Shown one piece after another: positions 9,516 through 20,157 of a stretch of DNA of 64,000 nt; positions within the stretch are counted from its first letter, which is position 1, and every line of letters starts with the position of its first letter. Below the pieces are notes generated by a model, which was not told the DNA's origin, did no database searches, and saw only the letters and a list, made by a program, of their open reading frames with translations. The position numbers and the translations under genes are program-made. Origin of the DNA: Myoxocephalus aenaeus (lineage: Eukaryota > Chordata > Actinopteri > Perciformes > Cottidae); the NCBI GenBank assembly GCA_038501785.1, contig JBAMJR010000531.1, positions 657,501-721,500 of the forward strand, written 5' to 3'.

Positions 9516-11159
9516 ATGTCTGCTGCCAGCATGCAGATGACTGAAGATCAGTTTCTGTGCTCCATCTGTCTGGATGTGTTCACTGATCCAGTCGCCATAC
9601 CATGTGGACACAACTTCTGTAAAGCCTGCATCTCTCAACACTGGAACGTTAATGTCCCGTATCAGTGTCCCAACTGTAACAAGCGTTTCTACACCACACC
9701 TGAGCTGAAGGTCAATACTTTCATCTCTGAGATGGCTGCTCAGTTCAGACAGTCAGCTCAACAGAAAGCCAGCAGCAGCAGCTCAGAGCAACAAGCTGCC
9801 AAACCAGGAGAAGTTCCCTGTGACGTCTGCACTGGAACCAGACTGAAGGCCCTGAAGTCCTGCCTGGTGTGTCTGGTCTCCTACTGTGAGACTCACCTGG
9901 AGCCTCATCTGACAACGTCAGGTCTGAAGAGACATCAGCTGATCGACCCTGTGGAGAACCTGGAAGGCAGGATGTGTACGAAGCACGATAAACTGCTGGA
10001 GCTGTTCTGTAAGACCGACCAGATGTGTGTCTGCATGCTCTGCACTTATTCAGACCACAAGGACCATGATGTTGTTGCTCTGAAAGAAGAATATGAAGGA
10101 CAGAAGGTCGAGCGGGAGAAGACTGATGATGAAATTCAGCAGATGATCCAGAAGAGACGACTGAAGATTCAGGAGATCAAACACTCGGTGGAGCTCAGTG
10201 AGGAAGATGCAGACAGAGAGATAGCAGGTGGTGTTCAGGTCTTCACCGCTCTGAAGGAGTCTGTTGAGAAAAGCCAGGCCGAGCTCATCGACACCATCAA
10301 AGAGAAGCAGAGAAAGACAGAGAAACAGGCTGAAGGCTTCATCAAAGAGCTGGAACAGGAAATATGTGAGCTGAAGAAGAGAAGCACTGAGGTGGAGCAG
10401 CTCTCACGCTCTGAAGACCACCTCCACCTCCTCCAGAGCTTCAGGACCCTGAAGGCTGCTCCACCCACCAAGAACTGGACAGGAGTCAGAGTCAGTCCAC
10501 CTTCATATGAGGGGACTGTGGTGAGAGCTGTGAATCAGCTGGAGGAGACACTCAGTAAACAGATGAAGAAGCTGCTTGAGGTCGAGCTGAAGAGGGTCCA
10601 GCAGTCTGCAGTGGATGTGACACTTGATCCTGATACAGCACAACCCAAACTCATCATGTCTCATGAAGGAAAACAAGTTAAAGTTGGTGATGTAAAGGAG
10701 AATCTTCCAGACAATCCAGAGAGATTTGATACTGGTTTAATTGTCTTAGCAAAGCAGAGTTTCTCTTCAGGAAGATTTTACTACGAGGTTCAGGTTAAAG
10801 GGAAGACTAGGTGGGAGTTAGGAGTGGTGAGAGAGTCGATCAACAGGAAGGGAGGCATCACACTGACTCCTCAGAACGGTTTCTGGACGATAAGGTTGAG
10901 GAATCAGAATGAGTACTCAGCTTGTACTGACCCTCCAGCCAATCTCTCTCTGAAGTCTCGGCCTCAGAAGGTGGGGGTGTTTGTGGACTATGAGGAGGGT
11001 CTGGTCTCCTTTCATGACGTTGATGCTGCAGCTCTTATCTACTCCTTTACTGGCTGCTGCTTCACTGAGAAACTCTACCCATACTTTAGTCCATGTTTTA
11101 ATGATGGTGGTAAAAACTCTGCTCCTCTAATCATCTCTCCTGTCAATCACACTGAGTAG
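9516..11159 (+). CDS. TRIM B1, bloodthirsty-type TRIM E3 ligase
   Basis: 547 aa. I start at MSAASMQ because this ATG lies 9 nt after the CCTCAG acceptor (9505-9506). The reading frame stays open upstream to 9480, but that MFFHSCC extension is intron and polypyrimidine tract. The RING, B-box 1 and B-box 2 zinc ligands are all intact, with the same numbering as A1. The coiled coil and PRY-SPRY are complete. SPRY loops differ from A and C: INRKGG, WTIRLRNQNEYSACTDPPAN. The RING has CNKRF after the last cysteine pair. The 3' flank has AATAAA near 11573. B1 is the intact partner of the disabled B2. Confidence 0.92.
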   Translation: MSAASMQMTEDQFLCSICLDVFTDPVAIPCGHNFCKACISQHWNVNVPYQCPNCNKRFYTTPELKVNTFISEMAAQFRQSAQQKASSSSSEQQAAKPGEVPCDVCTGTRLKALKSCLVCLVSYCETHLEPHLTTSGLKRHQLIDPVENLEGRMCTKHDKLLELFCKTDQMCVCMLCTYSDHKDHDVVALKEEYEGQKVEREKTDDEIQQMIQKRRLKIQEIKHSVELSEEDADREIAGGVQVFTALKESVEKSQAELIDTIKEKQRKTEKQAEGFIKELEQEICELKKRSTEVEQLSRSEDHLHLLQSFRTLKAAPPTKNWTGVRVSPPSYEGTVVRAVNQLEETLSKQMKKLLEVELKRVQQSAVDVTLDPDTAQPKLIMSHEGKQVKVGDVKENLPDNPERFDTGLIVLAKQSFSSGRFYYEVQVKGKTRWELGVVRESINRKGGITLTPQNGFWTIRLRNQNEYSACTDPPANLSLKSRPQKVGVFVDYEEGLVSFHDVDAAALIYSFTGCCFTEKLYPYFSPCFNDGGKNSAPLIISPVNHTE

Positions 11160-11940
11160 AACAACCACTTGATTCTCTACAGAGAGATTCACTAATATGT
11201 AATCTAACAAATATATAATATTGGTGATTTTTGGTGTAAACTTTATTGATTTTCAACATTCTGCAAAAAAGAAATTCTCCTATTTGTCTGTAAATGTTTT
11301 TCTATAATTCATCACAACTCCAACACACAGATTTAAAATCACTGATTGATATTATCTAATGTAGTGTAATTAATTATAATAACTGCATAACCTGCATTCA
11401 AGACTGTTGGATCATCAAAAACAATGTAATCATGAATAAGGAGCATTTGCACAGGAATTCAATATTAATGATAATGTTTTATTGTCTTATTATTGTATAT
11501 TTAATACATTTAATACTGGCACAAATTATTGGAGAAAGTCATGAACAACAGTTTTTTGTTTTGTTTAAAAAAAATAAAAGAAAGAAAGTTTTAACTGGAT
11601 TCTTCTTTTTCATTTTACATTTAGTCAAGTACAATTCTGAGGTAATTTACTTCAAGCCACTTTATACTCTACATCTCAGAGGTACATGTTGTATTTTTTA
11701 CTCTACTACATTTCAGAGGTACATTGTTGTACGTATTACTCTACTTCATCTCAGAGGTAAATCATTTTAGAGACACGAGGTTCCTACAGAGACGCTACAA
11801 ACATATGATGATTTTATAGAATATGATGCATTGAAGTAGATTAAACTAGAAAACAGGATATAAAGGAGGTAAAAACACGACATGCACATTAATGCAGCAG
11901 GAATATTAATCCAGAAACATCAGATATGATACAACAAGGA
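11160..11940. other. TRIM B1 3' flank and truncated dispersed repeat
   Basis: Holds the 3' UTR, an AATAAA near 11573 and a truncated copy of the dispersed repeat from about 11622, cut off at about 11937. A 112-codon open frame here (11432-11770) also occurs after B2, C2 and D. It lies in UTR and repeat sequence and I do not call it a gene. Confidence 0.5.
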
Positions 11941-11941
11941 G

Positions 11942-11983
11942 CCCTGTCCCAGCCCTTAGTGGCCCTTAGTGGCTGGGACAGGG
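11942..11983. repeat. perfect 13-bp hairpin with tandem loop
   Basis: The arms CCCTGTCCCAGCC (11942-11954) and GGCTGGGACAGGG (11971-11983) are exact complements. The 16-nt loop is made of GGCCCTTAGT-type units. The B2 copy (29659-29710) has the same arms but one extra 10-nt loop unit. Confidence 0.85.
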
Positions 11984-12434
11984 CGAATCTGATTTTTCTC
12001 CTCTTTTGGTAAAGATGCTTAAGTCCAGTTTTCTCAGAGATCTGGTAAAATTCATATTCAGACATAGAGATCTGGTGAACTTATTTGTTCCTCTCTGTGC
12101 ATCAGCTCTTGTACCTCACAGACACACTTTACCCCTCCTCTTCTTCTTCACGGGTCAATCCTAGATCCTGTCTCTAAGCTCAACCACTGGAGGTTTGTTG
12201 CCTTGAATGGTAACACTGGCTGCTGTATCCTATTACACAGGAGAGCTTATACAATACCCATTATATAGAAACGATTATACAACATAGCAACTTATCCTAT
12301 GCATTTCATATGGTCTAATCACAAACTATAATTGAATTAAAACAGTATAAATGTTCAATGGTTATACTAAACAGAAAAAAGGTTACATGTTATACCAGTT
12401 ATATATTCTTTTCCACGATATCTGAACACAAGTC
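11984..12434. other. unassigned sequence between repeat and pot1-derived segment
   Basis: About 450 bp found only after the B genes. I see no reading frame or terminal repeats. It might be part of a degraded element that also brought the hairpin at 11942. Confidence 0.3.
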
Positions 12435-12484
12435 TTCTTCAATACAGCATGATGTTCATTTAGTATATTATGGTCCATTTAGAG

Positions 12485-13438
12485 CAGAGGTGGGCAAACT
12501 ACGGCCCGCGGGCCGGATACGGCCCGCCGAGTATTAATATACGGCCCGCCGAGTATTATAATTATTATAACATTAAAAAAATATATTAAAAAAAAGTTAT
12601 TAAAAAAATATATTAAAAAAAAGTTTTTTATTTGAAATAATTATAAGTTATAGTAAAGACCGCTGTAGCGCTTCTCCGTTCCCAAGTTCAGTTTCCCGAA
12701 GCACGATGACCACAACAGACCAGCGTTGATGTTTCTTCATGCTTATTTATTGCACAGCGCTCTTTTAGGCTGTAATGCCTTCTGCTGCGCACACGGCTCT
12801 GCTGCAGAAGAACACACACACGAAAAGCCTAAAAGAGCGCTGTGCAATAAATAAGCATGAAGAAACATTGATGCTGGTCTGTTGCCATCATTGTGCTTTG
12901 GGAAAATCAAGTCGGGAACAGAGAGGCGTTACAGCAGTTTTTACGTGCCGTGGGGACCGCTGCCTGCCGTGTTCTGCTGAACTAGAGCGCACACACAACA
13001 CTTGCAATTCCACCCCTCCCCCACTGATCCCACAGACAAAAGCTCCACTTCTTAGCGGTCAGAATCCTTTTTAATTATGTCGTAAAGCGTTAACTTTAGA
13101 AGAATTACAGTAATATGAATCACTTTCTGTCGCCGGAGACAGGGTTTGTACTACAACAGTTTTAGAGTTGTAAAATGAACTGACAGCTGCATGCAGAGTA
13201 TTTTTCCTCAGTATAACTAACATAACTAACGCACATTCGACCCACGGAACTGCGCCACCGTGCGCGCTCATGTCATGTGACATATAGGGTTCTGTTTGTC
13301 AGCCTCCTGGGTCCTAAACATTGTCCTCCCGTAACAGGTTCACACAAACACTCTCCATCCATCTGATACTGGCCCGGCCCGTCTGTCAAATTTTTTAATT
13401 CAATGTGGCCCCTGAGCCAAAAAGTTTGCCCACCCCTG
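12485..13438. mobile_element. non-autonomous hAT element, family 2, with perfect TSD
   Basis: 954 bp. The terminal repeats are CAGAGGTGGGCAAACT and AGTTTGCCCACCCCTG. A perfect 8-bp duplication ATTTAGAG flanks it (12477-12484 and 13439-13446). The pot1-derived empty sites at 39683-39690 and 50187-50194 carry a single ATTTAGAG. An internal inverted repeat of about 100 bp per arm (about 12672-12774 and 12825-12927) could form a long hairpin. There is no transposase. An equal-length copy lies at 30209-31162. Confidence 0.93.
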
Positions 13439-13581
13439 ATTTAGAGTCACCATAAAGCAGGAGGTGCTTTAGGGGCGGGGCTTTGGTTTTGGGCTTTATA
13501 ATACTAAATTAAACTGAGTTGAATGGATGAGCCGCTTCCTGTGTTCTCTGCTCTGACATAAACACCCAACTCTCCGCTCAC

Positions 13582-13641
13582 CTTCTGCCAGGATCTTCTC
13601 ATCGATCGACTCGACTCCTTCAGCACACGAAGGTTCCCTCA
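13582..13641 (-). pseudogene. truncated pot1 exon fragment in unit 1
   Basis: 60 bp identical in kind to the 3' part of the pot1 exon at 50330-50415, including its GTGAGC donor, but cut at GGTTCCCTC. The next base begins the C module flank. The surrounding 12435-13580 is pot1 intron with a hAT inserted. It is a leftover of an ancestral exchange between a TRIM flank and pot1. Confidence 0.8.
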
Positions 13642-13904
13642 AACAAACTATTCTTCATTAAAAAAATAAAATATATATAAGTAACTCGAATATCAGTGGT
13701 CCTCAATTTCTCAACATATGTATTACGATTAAAACATTTAACAATACTAACAGGCTTTGTGCGCAATCTAGTGTAAAGTTATGGTATTACACCGAAACTG
13801 TGACATTTAAACTACAAGAAAACATTTAAGAACAGATTCACACTTTAATCTCCTGAACATCAAAGTCAGATTTATATTTATAGTGTTTGAATCTCTCGTG
13901 ACTG

Positions 13905-14340
13905 CTGAGTAACTAAGTACATCTATTCAAGTACTTCAGTAGAAATACAAGTCATTTACTTTACGTACTTATTTAAATGTTATGCATTTAAATCTCCTTC
14001 ACGACATATCAGAGGTACATATTGTAATTTTAACTGTACCTCAACGGTAACTAGTGTACACATTGTTTGTTTTTCTTAGAGATACGAGGTTCTCACAGGA
14101 CAGAGACACTACAAACATATGATGATCTTATAGATAATGATGCATTGAAGTAGATTAAATAAGACAACAGGATATGAAGGAGGTCAAATAAAACATACAA
14201 ATGAATGCTGCAGGAATATTAATCCAGAAACATCAGAAATAAAAGTAAGTTTTTAATGCAGGGCTTTTACTTGTTGTGGAGTATTTCACGTGGAATTTGC
14301 ACTTCTCCTTCAGTTAATGATCTGAGTACTTCCTCCACCA
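13905..14340 (+). repeat. dispersed teleost repeat upstream of TRIM C1
   Basis: Starts near GTAACTAAGTACATC and ends at GATCTGAGTACTTCCTCCACC. Its right end carries the C1 promoter E-box (14287-14292). Confidence 0.6.
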
Positions 14341-14546
14341 CTCCCTCCTGGCGACGGGCCACTGAGAGGAGGAGCAACACTGAAAGAGGAGAGTAAAGGT
14401 CACTTTTCCTGATATGAAAGTAAAGTTATTGTGAGCGACAGCAGAGCTGCAGTCCAGACAAGTCTCTCTGTTTCTCTCTAAAGAAACATTCAACTGAATC
14501 CAGCAGCTTTTCCTCAACAACACAACAGAATCTCTGACAAACACTG
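14287..14546 (+). promoter_or_regulatory. TRIM C1 distal promoter and first exon 1a
   Basis: CACGTG at 14287-14292 and the 105-nt exon block 14442-14546 with its GTGAGT donor. A second exon-1 copy follows 0.9 kb downstream (15136-15461), so C1 has two candidate first exons. Confidence 0.5.
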
Positions 14547-14990
14547 GTGAGTCCTCTGTTCTACAAAGACTAAATACAGTCTCTCTCTATCCTTAGCTAA
14601 CAAGCGTAACAGTTTCCTTGAACAATGTGTGCCTCTAAAATAGAATCAGTTTAAACAACGTTTTAATGAGGGTGCTGTTCACTGCGCTACACTCTTCTTT
14701 TGTCGTGCGTTACTCTTCTTCTTCTGAGAAACTTGAGAAAGAAGCGTGAATACAATGCGCAGACAACCCCCTAGTGGTGAGATGGAGACACCTACTGGCT
14801 GTTTTAGATATTACACACATCACTGTATAAAATCAGATACTTATGAAAACTAAAGAAAAACAATGAGTATACAACAGTGTTCAGCCTAGATGTTGATGAA
14901 TTGATATTCTTACCACAAATTAAACACAGCTATCTCACACATACTTGAAGTATATTTGGTGAATACTTAAACTTAAGTAAAGTTTGGAAT

Positions 14991-15461
14991 TTGCACTTCT
15001 CCCTCAGTTCAAGATCTGAATTCTTCCTCCACCACTCCCTCCTGGCGACGGGCCACTGAGAGGAGGAGCAACACTGAAAGAGGAGATTAAAAGTCACTTT
15101 TCCTGAAATGTAAGTAAAGTTGTTGTGAGCGACAGCAGAGCTGCAGAGGAGAGCCCGGGCAGGTAAACAGTGGGCTGAAGTCTGAATTGTTGGTCTTTAT
15201 GTTTCTAGTTTTTTTGAAGAAAGACCTTAAAATAGGGTTTATCATCCAAAAACCTTCACCAATGATTTAAACATAGAGAAATATTGTCATTATGTATGCG
15301 TTAATATGCTGTGATTTTACTGGTCCGGCCCACTTGAGGTCAAAATGGGCAGCATGCGGCCCCTTAACTAATATGAGTTTGACACCCCTGCTCTAAAGAA
15401 ACATTCAACTGAATCCAGCAGCTTTTCCTCAACAACACAACAGAATCTCTGACAAACACTG
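14991..15461 (+). promoter_or_regulatory. TRIM C1 proximal promoter and interrupted exon 1b
   Basis: A second copy of the promoter and exon-1 block. Its exon part (15136-15461) is interrupted by a hAT fragment that replaces about 35 nt. The 3' portion and the GTGAGT donor (15462) are intact and would splice to 16818-16819. Whether 1a or 1b is used cannot be told from sequence. Confidence 0.45.
15147..15390. mobile_element. 5'-truncated hAT fragment, family 4, inside exon 1b
   Basis: Ends ATGAGTTTGACACCCCTG, a typical hAT terminal repeat, preceded by the GGTCCGGCCCACTTGAGG motif seen in these elements. No matching left terminus is visible. The C2 copy is 32870-33114. Confidence 0.65.
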
Positions 15462-16828
15462 GTGAGTCCTCTGTTCTACAAAGACTAAATACACTCTCTA
15501 CATATTTGGTCCATGTTGAGTCCAAACTAGAATCGGATTGTTTTACATCTAGTTTTATCAGATAAAGAATATGAAGCCATATAAATGTGTCATTGTAGAT
15601 TAAACCAACAGGTAGAAACCAAACCACAGGGACTGAACTCTGGCTAGTTAAAGGTTACACAGGATACAGTCACAGCTAGCATTAGCTTCAGCTAATTCAC
15701 AGACCTGTTTCCTGTTTGAGCTCAAAACCTCAGCTCTACTCAGACAGGAAGTTCCACTCAGTGAACTTTGAGCTGACTCACTAACTAAAGGTCTTTGTAT
15801 AGATGGAGTGATTTTATTCACCTCTGCTCCCTCAGAAGCTTCAAGATACAAATAATAAAGTAATATACTGCTGAAATATATCACAGTAAAATTAAATAAA
15901 TGTGTTAATTTCACTATTTTAAATTGTAAGCCTACTTTAAAATGATGTTCGTTTTGATAACAATATAAATAACATTGTAATATTATTATTACGTTATTTA
16001 ATGTTTGCTCGAGTAATGGAGAGATGAGATTGTGTTTTTAAGGATTTTAATTCTGATACCAGAACCAGAGGGTTTAGGATGTTATCACTGCAATGCTGAA
16101 GACAGAAGATTAGTTTATCATTGTTTTAATCTTATTTTTTTATATTCCTTGAATAACTGAAAAGCGGCTAATTCCCAAATGCAACACTCATAAAAGTGAC
16201 TGTCAGCCTGCAGGGATCAGAATTATGTTTGCATTCACTGCATTGTGGCGTCAACTTTACCGAATGTTTTACAACTGAGATTAACACTGACAAAAAGTGC
16301 ATGTTGTTTGAACGTTGTGCTTCTTAAACACTGACTGACTGCAACCTGTCCATGTCCACATGTACCATCACAAGAATAATAAAAACTAACATCAGTCTGT
16401 AATTTCCTGCTGAAAGCCAGAGGACCGTCTCACCTTTAATACAAACAGCAGTAGTGTGTTGTTATGGGACCCTCCTAGACCCATGAGGTTCTGGGCTTGT
16501 AGCCTCTGGACCTCAGTGCTAAAGATGCTAGCGTAGCTAGCTACTTTATTTTCAGCCTTCCCAATGCGGTCGTTTAGACGGACTGCATGCTTTGATACTT
16601 TTACGATAGCCGTCAGTGTATCGATATTAATCGCAAGAGGAAGTACATTGTTATGGTATCAATATTTCAATAGCTCTTCTTCACTCTGAGCAAACTAATA
16701 TAATAAAATATAATAATTCAGGATGATTTATATTCTACTAATCCTAGTTTGATTTGATGAAATAAATAATCAAAATATATCTAATAACAGTTTTGTTTTT
16801 CCACTCTTGTTGTCCTCAGAGTGTAGAT

Positions 16829-18472
16829 ATGTCTGCTGCCAGCATGCAGATGACTGAAGATCAGTTTCTGTGCTCCATCTGTCTGGATGTGTTCACTGAT
16901 CCAGTCACCATACCATGTGGACACAACTTCTGTAAAGCCTGCATCACTCAACACTGGAACGTTAATGTCCCGTATCAGTGTCCCAACTGTAAGAAGCTTT
17001 TCTACACCAGACCTGAGCTGCAGGTCAATACGTTCATCTCTGAGATGGCTGCTCAGTTCAGACAGTCAGCTCAACAGAAAGCCAGCAGCAGCAGCTCAGA
17101 GCAACAAGCTGCCAAACCAGGAGAAGTTCCCTGTGACGTCTGCACTGGAACCAAACTGAAGGCCCTGAAGTCCTGCCTGGTGTGTCTGGACTCCTACTGT
17201 GAGACTCACCTGGAGCCTCATCTGACAAGATCAGGTCTGAAGAGACATCAGCTGATCGACCCTGTGGAGAACCTGGAAGACAGGATGTGTATGAAGCACG
17301 ATAAACTGCTGGAGCTGTTCTGTAAGACCGACCAGATGTGTGTCTGCATGCTCTGCGCTGTTCTAGACCACAAGAACCACGATGTTGTTCCTCTGAAAGA
17401 AGAATATGAAGGAAAGAAGGCCGAGCTGGGGAAGACTGATGATGAAATCCAGCAGATGATCCAGAAGAGACGACTGAAGATTCAGGAGATCAAACACTCG
17501 GTGGAGCTCAGTGAGGAAGATGCAGACAGAGAGATAGCAGGTGGTGTTCAGGTCTTCACCGCTCTGAAGGAGTCTATTGAGAGAAGCCAGGCCCAGCTCA
17601 TCGACACCATCAAAGAGAAGCAGAGAAAGACAGAGAAAAAGGCTGAAGGCTTCATCAAAGAGCTGGAACAGGAAATCTGTGAGCTGAAGAAGAGAAGCAC
17701 TGAGGTGGAGCAGCTCTCACGCTCTGAAGACCACCTCCACCTCCTCCAGAGCTTCAGGACCCTGAAGGCTGCTCCACCCACCAAGAACTGGACAGGAGTC
17801 AGAGTCAGTCCACCTTCATATGAGGGGACTGTGGTGGGAGCTGTGAATCAGCTGGAGGAGACGCTCAGTAACCAGATGAAGAAGCTGCTTGAGGTCGAGC
17901 TGAAGAGGGTCCAGCAATCTGCAGTGGATGTGACATTTGATCCTGATACAGGTCATCCTGACCTCATCCTGTCTGATGATGGAAAACAAGTTAAACATGG
18001 TGATGTCAAGAAGAATCTTCCAGACAATCCAGAGAGATTTGATACTTGTGTTATTGTTTTAGCAAAGCAGAGTTTCTCTTCAGGAAGGTTGTACTATGAG
18101 GTTCAGGTTGAAGGGAAGACTGGGTGGGAGTTAGGAGTGATGAGAGGGTCGATCAACAGGAAGGGATTCATCACACTGTCTCCTCAGAAAGGTCTCTGGA
18201 CGATATGGTTGAGAAATGAGAATGAGTACTCAGCTCTTGCTGACCCTATAGTCCGTCTCTCTCTGAAGTCTCGGCCTCAGAAGGTGGGGGTGTTTGTGGA
18301 CTATGAGGAGGGTCTGGTCTCCTTTCATGACGTTGATGCTCTATCTCTTATCTACTCCTTTACTGGCTGCTGCTTCACTGAGAAACTCTACCCATACATT
18401 AGTCCTGGGCTCAATGATGGTCGTAACAACTCTGCTCCTTTGATCATCTCTCCTGTCAATCACACTGAGTAG
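16829..18472 (+). CDS. TRIM C1, bloodthirsty-type TRIM E3 ligase
   Basis: 547 aa, started at MSAASMQ after the CCTCAG acceptor (16818-16819); the upstream in-frame extension to 16793 is intronic. All RING and B-box ligands are present. Distinct residues include CLDSYC in B-box 1 and NLEDRMCMKHD at B-box 2. The SPRY is the most distinct of the set: TFDPDTGHP, GRLYYEVQVEGKTGWE, INRKGF, WTIWLRNENEYSALADPIV. Its 3' flank differs from those of B, C2 and D, with AATAAA near 19068. The 5' flank is nearly identical to that of C2, but the coding exons have diverged, which places a recombination junction near the start of the coding exon. Confidence 0.92.
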   Translation: MSAASMQMTEDQFLCSICLDVFTDPVTIPCGHNFCKACITQHWNVNVPYQCPNCKKLFYTRPELQVNTFISEMAAQFRQSAQQKASSSSSEQQAAKPGEVPCDVCTGTKLKALKSCLVCLDSYCETHLEPHLTRSGLKRHQLIDPVENLEDRMCMKHDKLLELFCKTDQMCVCMLCAVLDHKNHDVVPLKEEYEGKKAELGKTDDEIQQMIQKRRLKIQEIKHSVELSEEDADREIAGGVQVFTALKESIERSQAQLIDTIKEKQRKTEKKAEGFIKELEQEICELKKRSTEVEQLSRSEDHLHLLQSFRTLKAAPPTKNWTGVRVSPPSYEGTVVGAVNQLEETLSNQMKKLLEVELKRVQQSAVDVTFDPDTGHPDLILSDDGKQVKHGDVKKNLPDNPERFDTCVIVLAKQSFSSGRLYYEVQVEGKTGWELGVMRGSINRKGFITLSPQKGLWTIWLRNENEYSALADPIVRLSLKSRPQKVGVFVDYEEGLVSFHDVDALSLIYSFTGCCFTEKLYPYISPGLNDGRNNSAPLIISPVNHTE

Positions 18473-19760
18473 AATGACCACTTGATTCTCTACAGAGATC
18501 AACTAATACTAATGTAACAGATCTATAATGTTGGTGATTTATGGTGTAAACATTATTGACTTTCTACATTCTAATCAATGGGTTATTACGATTTGTCTGT
18601 AAATGTTTTTCTATAATTCGTCACGACTCAAACACACTGTTGGATCATCAAACACAATGTACTCATGTATAAAGAGCATTTGCACATTATTTAAATGTTT
18701 GTGCCAAATTAAAATGTGTTATTGTCTTGTATATTTAATACAATATGAATACTGGCACAAATTATTGGAGAAAGTCATGAACCATGATGTTTTTTTTAAG
18801 TGTTTACGTTTTTTTTTTTTTTTAAATCTTTTTCCAATAAAAAGAAAAATCAAGGGATCTGTGTCTGGTATGTTTTCAGGGGTAAAATAAAGATGAATTA
18901 TTGATACATATTAGAAATCAAAAAAATTATCAACAAACTCTGATCATGAAACATTCAGCTGCTGTGACCAGAGAAAATAAGTTTTGTATCGTGTTATTAT
19001 AATTTCATACAGTCGTCCTTTCTGAAGAAAGTTTTTCAGCCTGAACAAAGTGAACGAATCCTCAACAATAAAAACAAAGAAAGTTTGAACTGGATTCGTC
19101 TTTTTTAATTGACTTTTATTCAAGTACTGTATTTAAGTACAATTCTGAGGTAATTTGCTTCAAGCCACTATAAAAAATGTACTGTACATCTCAGAGGTAC
19201 ATATTGCACTTTTCCCTCCTTATTTGAGTGACAGTTTATTTTCTTCTCAGATGACAGTTTTGTTCCCCCTTCCTGTCCAGGTAAATACGCGTATCTCCAG
19301 ATGTGTTGATGATGAATGTTTGTGATAAACTGAATGATGAAGTGTTCCTTTACGTGTTAATGAATGTTAGTGATAAACTGAAGGATGAAGTGTTCCTTCA
19401 TGTATTGATGATGAAAGTTTGTAATAAAATTAAGGATGAAGTGTTCCTTTATGTTTGAGAAACTCCTCCTACTTCTTCAGCTAAATAAACTCTTTAAAGA
19501 CTCTTGGATCAGCTAGAAAATACATCGTCACAAAGCTGAAAACTGTTTGTTCTTCTTAGAGACCTTCTCACAGGACAGAGACGCTACAAACACATGATGA
19601 TCTTATAGAATATGATGCAGTGATGTAGATTAAACTAGACAACAGGATATAAAGGAGGTAAAAGCATGGAACAAACACATTAATGCAGCAGGAATATTGA
19701 TCCAGAAACAACAGAAATATAAGTACATTTTTAAAGCAGGACTTTTACTTGTAGTGAAAT
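18473..19760. other. TRIM C1 3' flank and dispersed repeat
   Basis: The 3' UTR has two T-rich tracts, AATAAA near 19068 and a dispersed repeat from about 19115. A short tandem duplication around GATGAAGTGTTCCTT occurs three times (19330-19450). No gene is seen. Confidence 0.5.
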
Positions 19761-19764
19761 ATTT

Positions 19765-20026
19765 CACGTGGTATTCGTACTTCTTCTTCAGTTAATTATC
19801 TGATTACTTCCTCCACCACTCCCTCCTGGCGATGGGCCACTGAGAGGAGGATCAACACTGAAAGAGGAGAGCTGTAGAGTCACTTTTCCTGAAATGTAAG
19901 TAAAGTTATTCTGAGCGACAGCAGAGCTGCAGTGGAGACAAGTCTCTCTGTTTCTCTCTAAAGAAATATTCAACTGAATCCAGCAGCTTTTCCTCAACAA
20001 CACAACAGAATCTCTGACAAACACTG
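19765..20026 (+). promoter_or_regulatory. TRIM A2 promoter and non-coding exon 1
   Basis: CACGTG at 19765-19770 and the 105-nt exon block 19922-20026 with its GTGAGT donor. The acceptor is at 22455-22456. Confidence 0.6.
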
Positions 20027-20157
20027 GTGAGTCCTCTGTTCTACAAAGACTAAATACAGTCTCTACATATTTGGTCCAGTTCAAACTAGAATGTTATTGT
20101 TTTACATCTTGTTTTTCATATCAATTAATATTAAGCCATATAAATGTGTCATTGTAG

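Noticed and set aside
11432..11770. 112-codon frame after B1, also after B2, C2 and D
   Set aside because: It lies in 3' UTR and dispersed repeat with AT-rich, low-complexity composition. Persistence reflects recent duplication.
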